Part shown: in pieces, positions 9,525-19,129 of the stretch
Position numbering within the stretch: the first letter of the stretch is position 1
Layout of the letters: each line of letters starts with the position of its first letter
NCBI GenBank assembly: GCA_003152695.1
Contig: PMAT01000115.1
Span: 68,310-132,309, forward strand
DNA from: Acidobacteriaceae bacterium
Lineage (GTDB): Bacteria; Acidobacteriota; Terriglobia; Terriglobales; Acidobacteriaceae
Direction of reading: 5' to 3'
Length of the DNA: 64,000 bases
Notes under the pieces: model-generated
Database searches by the model: none
Told to the model about the DNA's origin: nothing
Seen by the model: the letters and a program-made list of their open reading frames with translations, nothing else
Made by a program: the position numbers and the translations under genes

Positions 9525-11156
9525 ATGGCAACCGCAGTACAGACTGTCGAGCGCGAGAACTACCTGAATTCGAACTACGGCATCAAGTCGTGGCTGCTGA
9601 CCACCGATCATAAACGGATCGCGGTCCTGTACCTGATCTCGATCACCGCCATGTTCTGGCTGGGCGGGTTCTTCGCCATGATGATTCGCCTGGAGCTGCT
9701 GACGCCGGCGGGTGACCTGGTCTCGTCCGACACCTACAACAAGCTGTTCACCATGCACGGAATCATCATGGTTTTCTTCTTTCTGATTCCGTCAGTGCCG
9801 GCGGTGCTCGGCAACTTCCTGGTGCCTTTGATGGTGGGCGCCAAAGATCTGGCGTTTCCCCGGGTAAATCTGCTGAGCTGGTATCTCTATATGGCGGGCG
9901 CCATCACCGCGCTGACCGCCATGGTCACCGGCGGCGTGGATACCGGCTGGACCTTTTACACGCCCTTCAGCACCACCTACTCCAACACCCATGTGATTGG
10001 AGCGGCCATCGGTATTTTCATCGCCGGATTTTCCTCCATCCTGACGGGACTGAACTTCATTGTCACCATCCACCGAATGCGCGCGCCGGGCATGACGTGG
10101 CGCCGCCTGCCGCTGTTCTGCTGGTCGAACTACGCCGCCGCCGTCATTATGGTGCTGGGAACGCCGGTGATCGCCATCACCTTGCTGCTGGTCGCTTTGG
10201 AACGCGCCTTCAACATAGGGGTCTTCAACCCGCAGCTGGGTGGTGACCCGCTGCTGTTCCAGCACTTGTTCTGGTTTTATTCGCATCCCGCCGTGTACAT
10301 CATGATTCTTCCCGGCATGGGCGTGATCAGCGAGATCGTCTGCTGCTTCTCGCGCAAGCGCGCCTTCGGTTATGAGTTCATCGCCCTGGCCTCAATCGCG
10401 ATTGCCGTGCTGGGCTTCCTGGTATGGGCGCACCACATGTTCGTCGCCGGAATTTCGGTTTACGCCGCTCTGGTGTTCTCGCTCTTGAGCTACCTGGTCG
10501 CCATCCCGTCGGCGGTCAAGGTCTTTAACTGGACCGCGACCATGTACAAGGGATCGATCAGTTACAACACGCCGATGCTCTATGCCTTCGGGTTCATCGG
10601 CTTGTTCACCGTCGGTGGGCTGACCGGCATTTTCCTGTCTTCGCTGGGCCTCGATGTGCACGTCCACGACACCTACTTTGTTATCGCGCACTTCCATTAT
10701 GTGATGGTGGGTGGCATGGTGATGGCCTACATGGCGGGGCTGCACTTCTGGTGGCCCAAGATCACCGGCAAAATGTATCCCGAGGCCTGGGCCAAGTTGT
10801 CGGCGCTGCTGGTCTTCGTCGGCTTCAACACCACGTTTTTCCCGCTGTTCATTCTTGGATACATGGGCTCGCCGCGCCGCTACCATGCTTATCCGCCGGA
10901 ATTCCAGGTGCTGAACGTGCTCTCGACGGCGGGCGCTTCCATCCTGGCGGTGGGCTACGTTTTACCCATGATCTACTTCGTGTGGTCGCTGCGGTACGGA
11001 GCGGACGCCGGTCCGAATCCCTGGAACGCGGTAGGGCTGGAGTGGATGACCTCCTCGCCTCCGCCGACCCACAACTTCGACGAGACCCCGGTGGTGACTT
11101 GGGAAGCGTACGACTACGAACATCAGCCGCAGGAGGAGATCACCGTTGGCCACTAG
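9525..11156 (+). CDS. ctaD: Cytochrome c oxidase subunit I
   Basis: 543 residues, about twelve transmembrane helices. Catalytic haem-copper motifs are complete: [14 protein letters not shown] with the His-Tyr pair, WAHHMFVAG for CuB, and [17 protein letters not shown] for haems a and a3. It reduces oxygen to water and pumps protons (A family). Preceded by AAAGGTG; its end overlaps the ctaE start. Confidence 0.97.
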   Translation: MATAVQTVERENYLNSNYGIKSWLLTTDHKRIAVLYLISITAMFWLGGFFAMMIRLELLTPAGDLVSSDTYNKLFTMHGIIMVFFFLIPSVPAVLGNFLVPLMVGAKDLAFPRVNLLSWYLYMAGAITALTAMVTGGVDTGWTFYTPFSTTYSNTHVIGAAIGIFIAGFSSILTGLNFIVTIHRMRAPGMTWRRLPLFCWSNYAAAVIMVLGTPVIAITLLLVALERAFNIGVFNPQLGGDPLLFQHLFWFYSHPAVYIMILPGMGVISEIVCCFSRKRAFGYEFIALASIAIAVLGFLVWAHHMFVAGISVYAALVFSLLSYLVAIPSAVKVFNWTATMYKGSISYNTPMLYAFGFIGLFTVGGLTGIFLSSLGLDVHVHDTYFVIAHFHYVMVGGMVMAYMAGLHFWWPKITGKMYPEAWAKLSALLVFVGFNTTFFPLFILGYMGSPRRYHAYPPEFQVLNVLSTAGASILAVGYVLPMIYFVWSLRYGADAGPNPWNAVGLEWMTSSPPPTHNFDETPVVTWEAYDYEHQPQEEITVGH

Positions 11157-11844
11157 CGATATAGGCGATATTCAGGTCGCTGAGCGCGCGCTGCAACACC
11201 ACTTTGCCGACATGGAGCAGCAGCGGGAGACCTCTTCCTTCGGGATGTGGATGTTCCTGCTGACGGAAATCATGTTTTTCAGCGGGCTGTTCTGTGCGTA
11301 CCTGGTGTATCGCGCCTCCTACTACCATGCGTTCGTCGAAGGCAGCCAGAAGATGAATATCACTCTGGGCGCGACCAACACGGCGGTGCTGATTTGCAGC
11401 TCGCTGACCATGGCGCTCGGGGTGCGGGCGGCGCAGATGGGCAAACCCAAGCTGATGGCTATCCTGCTCCTGATCACCATCCTCTTCGGTTTCGGATTTC
11501 TTGGCATCAAGGCGGTGGAGTACCACGAACACTGGGTGAATCACGAATTTCCCGGACCGAACTTCCATTTCGAGACCGGCGACCCGGCACATCCTGCGAC
11601 CGATGCCCAGCATACTGAGATCTACTTCTCCCTGTACTGGGCGATGACCGGATTACACGCATTGCACATGGTGATTGGGATCGGTCTGGTGGCGTGGCTG
11701 GTGATTGCGGGCTTGATGGGCGCTTACACGCCGCACTACTACAACCCGGTCGAAAACGTCGGACTGTACTGGCACTTTGTTGACCTGGTGTGGATTTATC
11801 TTTTTCCGATGCTCTACCTGATCAGCAAGAAACACGGCGGCTAA
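11146..11844 (+). CDS. ctaE: Cytochrome c oxidase subunit III
   Basis: 232 residues from TTG 11146, chosen because AGGAGGAG lies about eight bases upstream and no better start exists. It overlaps the ctaD end by 11 bases. Seven-helix subunit III pattern, with [18 protein letters not shown] at the first helix and [15 protein letters not shown] and [18 protein letters not shown] near the end. Structural and stabilising subunit of the oxidase core. Confidence 0.95.
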   Translation: MATSDIGDIQVAERALQHHFADMEQQRETSSFGMWMFLLTEIMFFSGLFCAYLVYRASYYHAFVEGSQKMNITLGATNTAVLICSSLTMALGVRAAQMGKPKLMAILLLITILFGFGFLGIKAVEYHEHWVNHEFPGPNFHFETGDPAHPATDAQHTEIYFSLYWAMTGLHALHMVIGIGLVAWLVIAGLMGAYTPHYYNPVENVGLYWHFVDLVWIYLFPMLYLISKKHGG

Positions 11845-11855
11845 CGAGGAAGTAC

Positions 11856-12191
11856 ATGGCAAAACACGCAGAACACAACGAAGAAACGGGCTCCGTCGGC
11901 CACATTGCCCCGGCGAAACTCTACGTGGCAATTTGGGCCATTTTGATGGTGCTGACGCTCACCACGGTTCTGGTATCAATGGTCGATATCGGGCCAATGA
12001 ACATCGTGGTAGCGCTGGTCATCGCGACCATCAAAGGGACCCTGGTGGTCCTGTTCTTCATGCATCTGCGTTACAGCCCAAAATTGACCATGGCAACCGT
12101 GATCGCTGCCGTGTTCTGGCTGTTCCTGCTGCTTTCGCTCACCATGACCGACTACCTGACCCGCGCCTGGTCAACCTATCCGGGGCGTTGA
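11856..12191 (+). CDS. ctaF: Cytochrome c oxidase subunit IV (small membrane subunit)
   Basis: 111 residues from ATG 11856 with GAGGAAG upstream; the reading frame is open further back but that part lies inside ctaE. Three hydrophobic helices, with KLYVAIWAILMVLTLTTV and TIKGTLVVLFFMHLRYSP typical of prokaryotic subunit IV (COX4_pro). Last gene of the respiratory operon. Confidence 0.9.
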   Translation: MAKHAEHNEETGSVGHIAPAKLYVAIWAILMVLTLTTVLVSMVDIGPMNIVVALVIATIKGTLVVLFFMHLRYSPKLTMATVIAAVFWLFLLLSLTMTDYLTRAWSTYPGR

Positions 12192-12265
12192 ACGGCCGTT
12201 CCGCGTCTCGTGCGCCGGTGCCAATGCAGATACGGTCCCGAATACGCGCCTCGGGTTTCATCATC

Positions 12266-12283
12266 CTGTAACAGAGTTGTGTG
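12266..12283 (+). promoter_or_regulatory. Candidate Pho box upstream of phoB
   Basis: CTGTAAC-AGAG-TTGTGTG: two 7-base half sites with a 4-base spacer, the 11-base period of PhoB sites. It ends 63 bases before the phoB start. The same pattern recurs before pstS and before pstC, which strengthens the call; this copy is the most degenerate of the three. Suggests autoregulation of phoBR. Confidence 0.6.
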
Positions 12284-12346
12284 TACTGTATTGCTGTGAT
12301 ACCGACACATGACAGTCCCTCGCCTACCCTCGGCTACAATACAGCC

Positions 12347-13042
12347 GTGAAGCAAACCATCTTTGCCGTGGAAGACGACACGGATATTTCACGGCTGGTC
12401 AGCCACCACCTGGAGGCCGCCGGATATGGGGTGCGAACGTTTGCCGCAACCGCAGGAGTGATCGCGGAAGCCGAGAAACAAGCCCCGGCGCTTTTCCTTC
12501 TCGACATCATGGTTCCCGGCGGAGACGGACTTGAACTTTGCCGCCGCATTCGCCAGACCTCGTCGCTGGCCATGGTGCCGGTGATCTTCCTGACCGCCAA
12601 GACCAGCGAGGCCGACCGGGTCATGGGGCTCGAACTCGGCGCCGACGACTATGTTCTGAAGCCGTTCAGCCCCCGCGAACTGGTGGCGCGAGTGCGGGCC
12701 GTGCTGCGGCGCTTTGAACGTCCGCTGGCGCCTGCGATTGTGAAAGCCGGCGATATCGAGATTGACAGCGGCGCCATGACTCTGATGGTGCGCGGGCAAC
12801 TGACGCAGACCACGGCGACCGAGTTCCGCTTGCTCGAATTCCTGGCCCGCCATCCCAGCCGAGTATTCACCCGCGACCAACTGCTCGACGCGGTCTGGCG
12901 CGACACGCATTACGTTACCCCGCGCTCCGTGGACGTATATGTGCGCCGCATCCGCGAGAAAATAGAAGAGAATCCCGACGAGCCGCGTTATCTTAGGACA
13001 GTACGGGGAGCGGGCTACCGCTTCGAGATTCCTAAGTCGTGA
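12347..13042 (+). CDS. phoB: Phosphate-regulon response regulator PhoB-like (OmpR family)
   Basis: 231 residues from GTG 12347. Receiver domain with the acidic pair (VEDDTD), phospho-acceptor Asp in LFLLDIMVPG and the conserved Lys in DDYVLKPFSP, followed by an OmpR/PhoB winged-helix domain ending PRYLRTVRGAGYRFE. It is followed by the kinase gene and the phoU-pst genes and preceded by a Pho box, so it is assigned as the phosphate regulator. The frame is open to 12281 but that would place the Pho box in the coding region. Confidence 0.9.
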   Translation: MKQTIFAVEDDTDISRLVSHHLEAAGYGVRTFAATAGVIAEAEKQAPALFLLDIMVPGGDGLELCRRIRQTSSLAMVPVIFLTAKTSEADRVMGLELGADDYVLKPFSPRELVARVRAVLRRFERPLAPAIVKAGDIEIDSGAMTLMVRGQLTQTTATEFRLLEFLARHPSRVFTRDQLLDAVWRDTHYVTPRSVDVYVRRIREKIEENPDEPRYLRTVRGAGYRFEIPKS

Positions 13043-13052
13043 CGAGCCATTC

Positions 13053-14780
13053 GTGAAGAACAGGATCTTCCTGAAGTTGTATCTGGCGGCGCTGTTGATC
13101 ATCGTCGCTTGCACCCTCACCATGGCGGTACTCCTGCGTCATGCCTGGGTGGGAATGCTGCGCGGCGAGATTGAGACCTCTTTACGGCAAAAGACCCTGA
13201 TGTTTGCTTCCCGCGTCGCGGAAGCTCCTCCGGCGTCGCTCCCGCAAATTACCAGGCAGGCCGCCGTTGCCGCAGACGCGCGGGTGACCGTCATTGACTC
13301 CTCGGGGAAAGTGCTGGCCGACTCCGAGGCCAATCCCGACGAGATGGAGAACCATGCCACTCGGCCGGAGTTTATCGCCGCCTTGCATGGCCAGGTGGGA
13401 AGTTCCACGCGCTTGAGCCACACCATTGGAGTGGAATTACTGTATGTAGCGGTCCCGGTTCCTGGCGGGGCCGTGCGCCTGGCTTATCCGCTATCAGCGA
13501 TCCGGGAGGCAAATCGCCACATTGGGCGTGACCTGCTGGAAGCGGCGCTGGTCGCGGCCTTTATCGCGATGTTCCTTGCGATGGTGGCGACGTATTCCAT
13601 CAGCCGCAGGCTGGTCCGCATCACCGACTTCGCCGAACGTATCGCCACGGGTGACCTTTCGGCGCGCATTCAGGAGGAGTCGACGGACGAAATTGCGCAC
13701 GTCGCCTCGGCGCTCGATAAGACAGCGCGCAAGTTGGAGGACGGATTCCGCGCTCTTGAGAACAGCCGCCAGACGCTGGAAGCTCTGCTGAACTCGATGC
13801 AGGAAGCTGTGATTGCGGTTGCGCCGGACGGACGCGTGCTGTGGGCCAACCAGCGCATGGAACGCCTGCTGCCCGGCGGACTGCGTTTGGGAGCGCCGCT
13901 GGTGCAATCGTTGCGTGACCCCGAGATCCTGACGGCGGTGCAATACGCGTTGGACAAGCGTGACGTGACCGTGGCGAATGCCGCCAAGATTTTCTCGGGG
14001 CGTGTGTTCGACGTTACCGCTGCGCCTATGCCCGGAGGCGGTGCGGTTGCCGTGCTCCATGATCAGACGGAAGTTGAGAGGGTGGAAAAAACCCGGCGCG
14101 ATTTCATTGCCAACGTCTCGCATGAGCTGCGCACCCCGCTGACTTCCATTCAAGGTTATTCCGAAACTCTACTCGACAACCCCGATCTGGGAGAGGGCAC
14201 GCGTGATTTTTTGGAGATTATCCGCAAGAATGCCATGCGCATGGCGCGCCTCACCGAGGACCTGCTGGTCCTGGCGCGGGTCGAGTCCGGGGAGCAGAAA
14301 CTCAATCTCCAACCGGCCACGCCGCGCGAGTTGCTGGAGGATGCCGTCGAGACCTTTAAAGACCGGGCCGCCAGCCGTGGCATCGAGCTGTCGTTGATGA
14401 ACACGGCAACTTCCACCGTCGCGGTCGATCGCGATGCCATTCATCAGGTGCTTTCTAACCTGATTGACAATGCGCTGAAGTACGGTGACGGCGGTGGGAA
14501 GGTCCTGGTGGGGGCGTGCGAGGCCGAGGACGGTGTGCAATTTTACGTTCGTGATTTCGGTTCCGGCATCTCCAGCGAACATCTGCCCCGGCTGTTTGAG
14601 CGCTTCTACCGGGTGGACAAAGCGCGTTCGCACGAATCGGGAGGCACCGGTCTGGGCTTGGCCATCGCGAAGCATGTTGTGCGCGCCCACTCCGGAACGA
14701 TTCATGTGGAGAGTGAACTGAATCACGGTTCCACGTTTTACTTCACCTTGCCTCGTCAGCCTGCGCCGGTGAGCGCGTAG
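13053..14780 (+). CDS. phoR: Phosphate-regulon sensor histidine kinase PhoR-like
   Basis: 575 residues from GTG 13053. Order: transmembrane helix (LYLAALLIIVACTLTMAVLL), extracytoplasmic sensor of about 130 residues, second helix (AALVAAFIAMFLAMVATY), HAMP, a PAS domain (SMQEAVIAVAPDGRVLWANQ), HisKA with FIANVSHELRTPL, and HATPase_c with NLIDNALKYG and GGTGLGLAIAKHVV. This is the PhoR architecture with a periplasmic sensor. Ten bases after phoB. Confidence 0.92.
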   Translation: MKNRIFLKLYLAALLIIVACTLTMAVLLRHAWVGMLRGEIETSLRQKTLMFASRVAEAPPASLPQITRQAAVAADARVTVIDSSGKVLADSEANPDEMENHATRPEFIAALHGQVGSSTRLSHTIGVELLYVAVPVPGGAVRLAYPLSAIREANRHIGRDLLEAALVAAFIAMFLAMVATYSISRRLVRITDFAERIATGDLSARIQEESTDEIAHVASALDKTARKLEDGFRALENSRQTLEALLNSMQEAVIAVAPDGRVLWANQRMERLLPGGLRLGAPLVQSLRDPEILTAVQYALDKRDVTVANAAKIFSGRVFDVTAAPMPGGGAVAVLHDQTEVERVEKTRRDFIANVSHELRTPLTSIQGYSETLLDNPDLGEGTRDFLEIIRKNAMRMARLTEDLLVLARVESGEQKLNLQPATPRELLEDAVETFKDRAASRGIELSLMNTATSTVAVDRDAIHQVLSNLIDNALKYGDGGGKVLVGACEAEDGVQFYVRDFGSGISSEHLPRLFERFYRVDKARSHESGGTGLGLAIAKHVVRAHSGTIHVESELNHGSTFYFTLPRQPAPVSA

Positions 14781-14821
14781 AGGGGCACGGCTTCAGCCGC
14801 GCCATAAGCCGGCTTTTGGTG

Positions 14822-15005
14822 GGAGCCCCCGCATTTATGCGGGGGAAGGAGCGCTTTAGCGCTCCGGCAAAGAGTTCGGCCTTGACACGCGCTTTAGCGC
14901 TGGGAATCCCGGAATCACAGAACCCCAGGGCTAAAGCGCATTTCAAAATCGACTCCTTTTCCGCTGGACTAAAGTCCAGCCCCCCTGCTAAAGCAGGGGG
15001 CTTCC
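14822..15005. repeat. Cluster of CTTTAG/CTAAAG palindromes between phoR and phoU
   Basis: The 392-base gap 14781-15172 contains no gene. It holds at least five perfect or near-perfect hairpins: 14826-14845 (cccccgcatttatgcggggg), 14848-14865 (ggagcgctttagcgctcc), 14889-14900, 14963-14980 (gctggactaaagtccagc) and 14981-15000 (ccccctgctaaagcaggggg). Most have a TTTAG or CTAAA core. Related hairpins occur at 45593-45645 and 46068-46246, so this is a dispersed REP-like family. It may terminate phoR transcription. Confidence 0.75.
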
Positions 15006-15172
15006 ACCTACGCCTGCCTGTGAATTCAAGCGAACTTCATGGGGCTTTCATCAAGAATTCACAATCGCTACTTATTCTGCACTGCATAGCTCGCACATTC
15101 ACCCGCTGACGGCTGCAGGTATCGGGTCGGGGCGGACGTATCGGTTCGGGTGTAGCATCGAAATGTTCCACC

Positions 15173-15901
15173 ATGAGTTCAACAGAATTGGTCTCGCCCA
15201 GCCCGGATACCATCTGCGCAGAGTTGCGGGAACAGACCCTGCAGGCTTGTCGTGTGGCCCGCATCGCAGCCGGCATTGTCGCCGAAGGGATCGCCACCGG
15301 CGTACCTTCCCTGTCGGATGGGGTTCGCGAGCGCGAGAAGGAACTGGACACGCTCGATCGTCTCATTGATCAGGGCGTGACCTCGATCATCACCAAGGTG
15401 GACGAGGAACATGCGCGCGAACTGCTGGCCTGCCTTAAATTCATTATTGACCTGGAGCGCATCGGCGATCTCCTGCTGAACTGCAGCAATCGCGCCGCCG
15501 CCGTGGGCAGCCGCATCGAGCTGCAGGACATCCGCGATCTCACCGTTATGGCCTCGCGGCTGGAGAAAATGCTCGGCGATGTGCATGATGCTTTCCGGGA
15601 ACGCGATCTCAATCGCGCGCTGGCGGTGTTGCGCTCCGACGCGGAACTGGATCGCCTGCGCAACCTGGTTTTTCTTCGCCACATTGAAAACCACGATGGC
15701 GCTCCCCGCCAGGAGAGCTTCCACGTGCTATTCATGACGCAGTCGCTGGAGCGGGCCGGCGACCATGCCAAAAATCTGGCGGAGGAAGTTTGCCATCTGG
15801 TCAGCGGACACAGCGTCCGCCACGTCTTACGCTCCTACGACAAGCCCATGGAGCAGATGTTCATCGAAGACCTGAAGCGGCGTCAGGGGAGCGCGAAGTA
15901 A
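15173..15901 (+). CDS. phoU: PhoU-family phosphate signalling protein (first copy)
   Basis: 242 residues, two PhoU helical repeats. Each carries the acidic metal-binding type segment (LKFIIDLERIGDLLLNCSNRA and MTQSLERAGDHAKNLAEEV). PhoU links the Pst transporter to PhoR and dampens Pho signalling. It is separated from the second phoU at 19891 by the pst genes. The N terminus is about 20 residues longer than in the other copy. No Pho box directly upstream. Confidence 0.88.
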   Translation: MSSTELVSPSPDTICAELREQTLQACRVARIAAGIVAEGIATGVPSLSDGVREREKELDTLDRLIDQGVTSIITKVDEEHARELLACLKFIIDLERIGDLLLNCSNRAAAVGSRIELQDIRDLTVMASRLEKMLGDVHDAFRERDLNRALAVLRSDAELDRLRNLVFLRHIENHDGAPRQESFHVLFMTQSLERAGDHAKNLAEEVCHLVSGHSVRHVLRSYDKPMEQMFIEDLKRRQGSAK

Positions 15902-16000
15902 GGCACTGGAGCCAGGTCCTGGTCGCCGAAGTGCTGAACGCCATGGAACGCCGGCACTGGGACTGACCACCAGGGAGAGGTTCATGCGAAATTCACCCCC

Positions 16001-16018
16001 ATGTAACGGAGTTGTAAC
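16001..16018 (+). promoter_or_regulatory. Pho box upstream of pstS
   Basis: ATGTAAC-GGAG-TTGTAAC: two near-identical 7-base half sites with a 4-base spacer, ending 58 bases before the pstS start. Best of the three Pho boxes in the window. Confidence 0.75.
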
Positions 16019-16076
16019 AATCCGAAGGTAAAACCAACTAGGTACTCATCTCTGGCCAATCTCAGGAGGAAACTAC

Positions 16077-17087
16077 GTGATTCGCTCTCTCAGGGTGCTC
16101 CTCTGCATCGCTGTATTGGTGAGCTGCGCTTTTGCGCAGACGAGACTTAATGGGGCTGGCGCCACCTTTCCCTACCCCATCTATTCCAAGTGGTTTAACG
16201 AGTATCACAACCAGCATTCGGACATCGAGATCAATTACCAGTCGATCGGCAGCGGCGGCGGCATACGCCAGGTCCAGGCCGGGACCGTGGATTTCGGCGC
16301 CAGCGATGGCCCTATGACCGATCAGCAGATCGCCGAATCCAAGGTCAAAGTGCTGCACGTTCCGACCGTCCTCGGTTCGGTCGTGCCTGCCTACAACATT
16401 CCCGGAGTCAGTGGCGAGGTGAAGTTTACTCCCGACGCCCTGGCCGGAATCTTCCTGGGCAAGATTACCAAGTGGAATGACAAGGCGATCACGTCAGCGA
16501 ATCCAGGGGTGAATTTTCCCGACCAGAGCATTACGGTTGCGCACCGCTCCGATGGCAGCGGTACCACGTACATCTTTACCGATTACCTTTCAAAAGTTAG
16601 CCCCGATTGGAAGAACAATGTCGGCAAAGGCACCTCGGTGAAGTGGCCGGTAGGAATCGGCGGCAAAGGAAACGAAGGCGTGGCCGGTTCCATACGCCAG
16701 TTGCCCGGCTCCATCGGCTACATCGAACTGATTTACGCGCTGCAGAACAAGATTCCGTTCGGCAGCGTGCAGAACTCCTCGAAGAATTTCATCAAGGCCA
16801 GCCTGGAATCAACGACGGCGGCCGCGGTGGGAGTGAAGATGCCGGCCGACTTCCGGGTGTCGATCACCAATCCTCCCGGCAAGGATGCTTATCCGATTGC
16901 CAGCTTCACCTGGCTGCTGATTCCGACCAGTCCCACGGATGCCACCAAGGGAAAGGTGCTGAAGGACTATCTCTTCTGGATGCTGGACAAGGGCCAAACC
17001 ATGACGCAGGCGCTTTCTTACGCTCCTCTGCCCGCGCAAGTGGTGGAGATGGAAAAGGCCGCCATCACCAAGCAGGTCAAGCCGTGA
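16077..17087 (+). CDS. pstS: Phosphate ABC transporter substrate-binding protein PstS
   Basis: 336 residues from GTG 16077, with AGGAGG eight bases upstream. Cleavable signal (LLCIAVLVSCAFAQ), then the PstS fold: GAGATFPYPIYSKWF, GSGGGIRQVQAGTVDFGASD, VAHRSDGSGTTYIFTDYL, which form the phosphate-binding loops. Periplasmic high-affinity phosphate receptor for the PstCAB transporter downstream. Confidence 0.96.
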   Translation: MIRSLRVLLCIAVLVSCAFAQTRLNGAGATFPYPIYSKWFNEYHNQHSDIEINYQSIGSGGGIRQVQAGTVDFGASDGPMTDQQIAESKVKVLHVPTVLGSVVPAYNIPGVSGEVKFTPDALAGIFLGKITKWNDKAITSANPGVNFPDQSITVAHRSDGSGTTYIFTDYLSKVSPDWKNNVGKGTSVKWPVGIGGKGNEGVAGSIRQLPGSIGYIELIYALQNKIPFGSVQNSSKNFIKASLESTTAAAVGVKMPADFRVSITNPPGKDAYPIASFTWLLIPTSPTDATKGKVLKDYLFWMLDKGQTMTQALSYAPLPAQVVEMEKAAITKQVKP

Positions 17088-17112
17088 GCGCTTGATCTAC
17101 CGGATACCAACG

Positions 17113-17140
17113 CGCCAACTCCCCCCAGCGGGAGTTGGCG
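17113..17140 (+). terminator. Hairpin between pstS and pstC (attenuating terminator candidate)
   Basis: Inverted repeat CGCCAACTCC / GGAGTTGGCG with an 8-base loop, followed by TTCT. Ten-base perfect stem but a weak T-run, so partial termination or mRNA 3'-end protection is likely. Such hairpins allow pstS to be expressed above the transporter genes. Confidence 0.6.
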
Positions 17141-17157
17141 TTCTCGCAAGCGCAGCC

Positions 17158-17175
17158 TTGTAATGCTCCTGTAAC
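17158..17175 (+). promoter_or_regulatory. Pho box immediately upstream of pstC
   Basis: TTGTAAT-GCTC-CTGTAAC, same 7-4-7 spacing as the other two. It ends only two bases before the ATG at 17178, so a promoter using it would start transcription inside the annotated 5' end of pstC. Confidence 0.6.
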
Positions 17176-17177
17176 AC

Positions 17178-18251
17178 ATGTCTGATAGCGTGGACCCGAT
17201 GAATCCGACCGAACCGCTGGGACAGCTCCCGAAGCCCGCGACCGCGATTCCTTCCATGGCGCAGGTGAGCAAGGAGCGGAAGACGGCAGCCTCCACCGTC
17301 CTGCAGAAGATTCGCACCAGCCATCCGCGCGCCAGCCGCATTCCGGATTCTGTGTTTGCCGTGATTATTCTGCTCAGCGCGATTTCCGTGTTTGCCATTG
17401 TGGTGCTGGTGGCGTGGGAGTTGATCGACAAGTCGCGCTTGTCGCTCCATCAGTTCGGGATCGGCTTCTTCTACGGACACGACTGGGACCCGGTGGCGGG
17501 CAGTTTCGGCGCCATGCCGTTCATCTACGGCACGCTGGTCTCATCGTTCCTGGCCCTGCTGATGGCGGTGCCGCTGTCGATTGGGGTGGCCGTGTATGTC
17601 ACCGAGATGTGCCCGCAGCGGCTGCGCGCCATCATCTCGTTTCTGGTGGAATTGCTGGCGGCGATTCCCAGCGTGATCTATGGCTTGTGGGGAATCTTCG
17701 TGCTCGCGCCGTTGCTACGCGAATACGTCGAGCCATTTCTGGCGCGGACCCTGGGCTGGACTGGACTGTTCACCGGCCCCATGTACGGCTTGGGTATGCT
17801 GGCCGCTGGCATCATCATGGCGATCATGGTGGTGCCGGTGATTGCCTCGATTACGCGCGAGGTGATGACGGCGGTCCCGCAAAACCAGCGTGAAGCCGTG
17901 CTGGCGCTGGGCGCCACCCGTTGGGAAATGATCCGCATGGGCGTTCTGCGCAATGCGCGCATCGGCATTGTGGGCGGCGTCATCCTCGGACTGGGCCGCG
18001 CCCTGGGCGAAACCATGGCCGTCACCATGGTGATCGGCAACCGTCCCGAGATCGCGAAGTCGCTGTTCGCGCCCGGCTACACCATGGCCAGCGTCATTGC
18101 CAACGAATTCACCGAGGCCACCGGCGATTTGTACCTGAGCGCGCTGGTCGAGATCGGGCTGGCGCTGTTTATCGTGACTCTGATCGTCAACGCCCTGGCC
18201 CGGCTGCTGGTGTGGAGCATCACCGGCGGGACTGCGAGGGTGCGTGCCTAA
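17178..18251 (+). CDS. pstC: Phosphate ABC transporter permease PstC
   Basis: 357 residues, six transmembrane helices, BPD_transp_1 fold with the EAA-type loop (EAVLALGATRWEMIRMGVLR, about residues 236-255). PstC subfamily by position and by the long N-terminal cytoplasmic part. The adjacent Pho box suggests the real start may be a later ATG, 17199 or 17256; family-conserved sequence begins after about residue 50. pstA follows at once. Confidence 0.93.
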   Translation: MSDSVDPMNPTEPLGQLPKPATAIPSMAQVSKERKTAASTVLQKIRTSHPRASRIPDSVFAVIILLSAISVFAIVVLVAWELIDKSRLSLHQFGIGFFYGHDWDPVAGSFGAMPFIYGTLVSSFLALLMAVPLSIGVAVYVTEMCPQRLRAIISFLVELLAAIPSVIYGLWGIFVLAPLLREYVEPFLARTLGWTGLFTGPMYGLGMLAAGIIMAIMVVPVIASITREVMTAVPQNQREAVLALGATRWEMIRMGVLRNARIGIVGGVILGLGRALGETMAVTMVIGNRPEIAKSLFAPGYTMASVIANEFTEATGDLYLSALVEIGLALFIVTLIVNALARLLVWSITGGTARVRA

Positions 18252-18252
18252 T

Positions 18253-19122
18253 ATGTCCGCACCGTCAGCGCCGCAGCAGGTCGGCCTGATACGGCGTTTT
18301 ACCAACGCAGGCGCGACCACCTTCGCGGTGGCGGCCGCCATCCTGGTGCTGGTTCCGCTGCTGGCCATCTTCGCTTACCTGGTCATCAAGGGAATCGGCT
18401 CCGTCAATTGGGCTTTTCTTACGCAGACGCCGAAACCGCCGGGCGAAGTGGGCGGCGGCATGGCCAATGCCATCGTTGGCACCGGAATCATCCTTGCCGT
18501 GGCCAGCGTCATCGGGGTGCCCTTGGGTATCGGCTCGGGCATTTACCTGGCGGAATATGGCCGCAATCGCTTTGGCGACCTGGTGCGATTTACCGCCGAC
18601 GTGCTGAATGGCGTACCGTCGATCGTTATCGGCATTGCCGCCTATTCGCTGGTGGTCGTCCCGCAGAAGCACTTCTCGGCATTTTCCGGTGGCGTGGCCC
18701 TGGGAATCATGATGATCCCCACGGTCGCGCGCGCCACCGAAGAAATGCTGCTGATGGTGCCCAACGTGATCCGTGAAGCGGCCTATGGACTGGGCATTCC
18801 CAAGTGGCGCACCACCCTCTCCATCTCGCTGCGCACCGCTTCCGCTGGAGTGATCACCGGCTGTATGCTGGCATTTGCCCGGGTGGCGGGAGAAACGGCC
18901 CCCCTACTGTTCACCGCTTTTGGAAATCAGTTTTGGAACCTGAAATTGAATCAGCCCACTGCGGCGCTCTCGTTGCAGGTTTTTACCTATGCCATTTCGC
19001 CCTATGACGATTGGCACAAGCAGGCGTGGGCCGGAGCGCTGATCCTGATCGTTTTGATCGTGGGCGCAGTTGCGGCAGTCCGCATCACCACCAGCCGCGG
19101 AATGTTGAAGGGGGGATCGTAA
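18253..19122 (+). CDS. pstA: Phosphate ABC transporter permease PstA
   Basis: 289 residues from ATG 18253 (a GTG at 18244, overlapping the pstC stop, is an alternative with closer GAGGG). Six helices; EAA loop [20 protein letters not shown]. The N-terminal [23 protein letters not shown] helix and a GVPSIVIGI segment are typical of PstA. Partners with PstC to form the membrane channel. Confidence 0.94.
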   Translation: MSAPSAPQQVGLIRRFTNAGATTFAVAAAILVLVPLLAIFAYLVIKGIGSVNWAFLTQTPKPPGEVGGGMANAIVGTGIILAVASVIGVPLGIGSGIYLAEYGRNRFGDLVRFTADVLNGVPSIVIGIAAYSLVVVPQKHFSAFSGGVALGIMMIPTVARATEEMLLMVPNVIREAAYGLGIPKWRTTLSISLRTASAGVITGCMLAFARVAGETAPLLFTAFGNQFWNLKLNQPTAALSLQVFTYAISPYDDWHKQAWAGALILIVLIVGAVAAVRITTSRGMLKGGS

Positions 19123-19129
19123 GGCTCCT

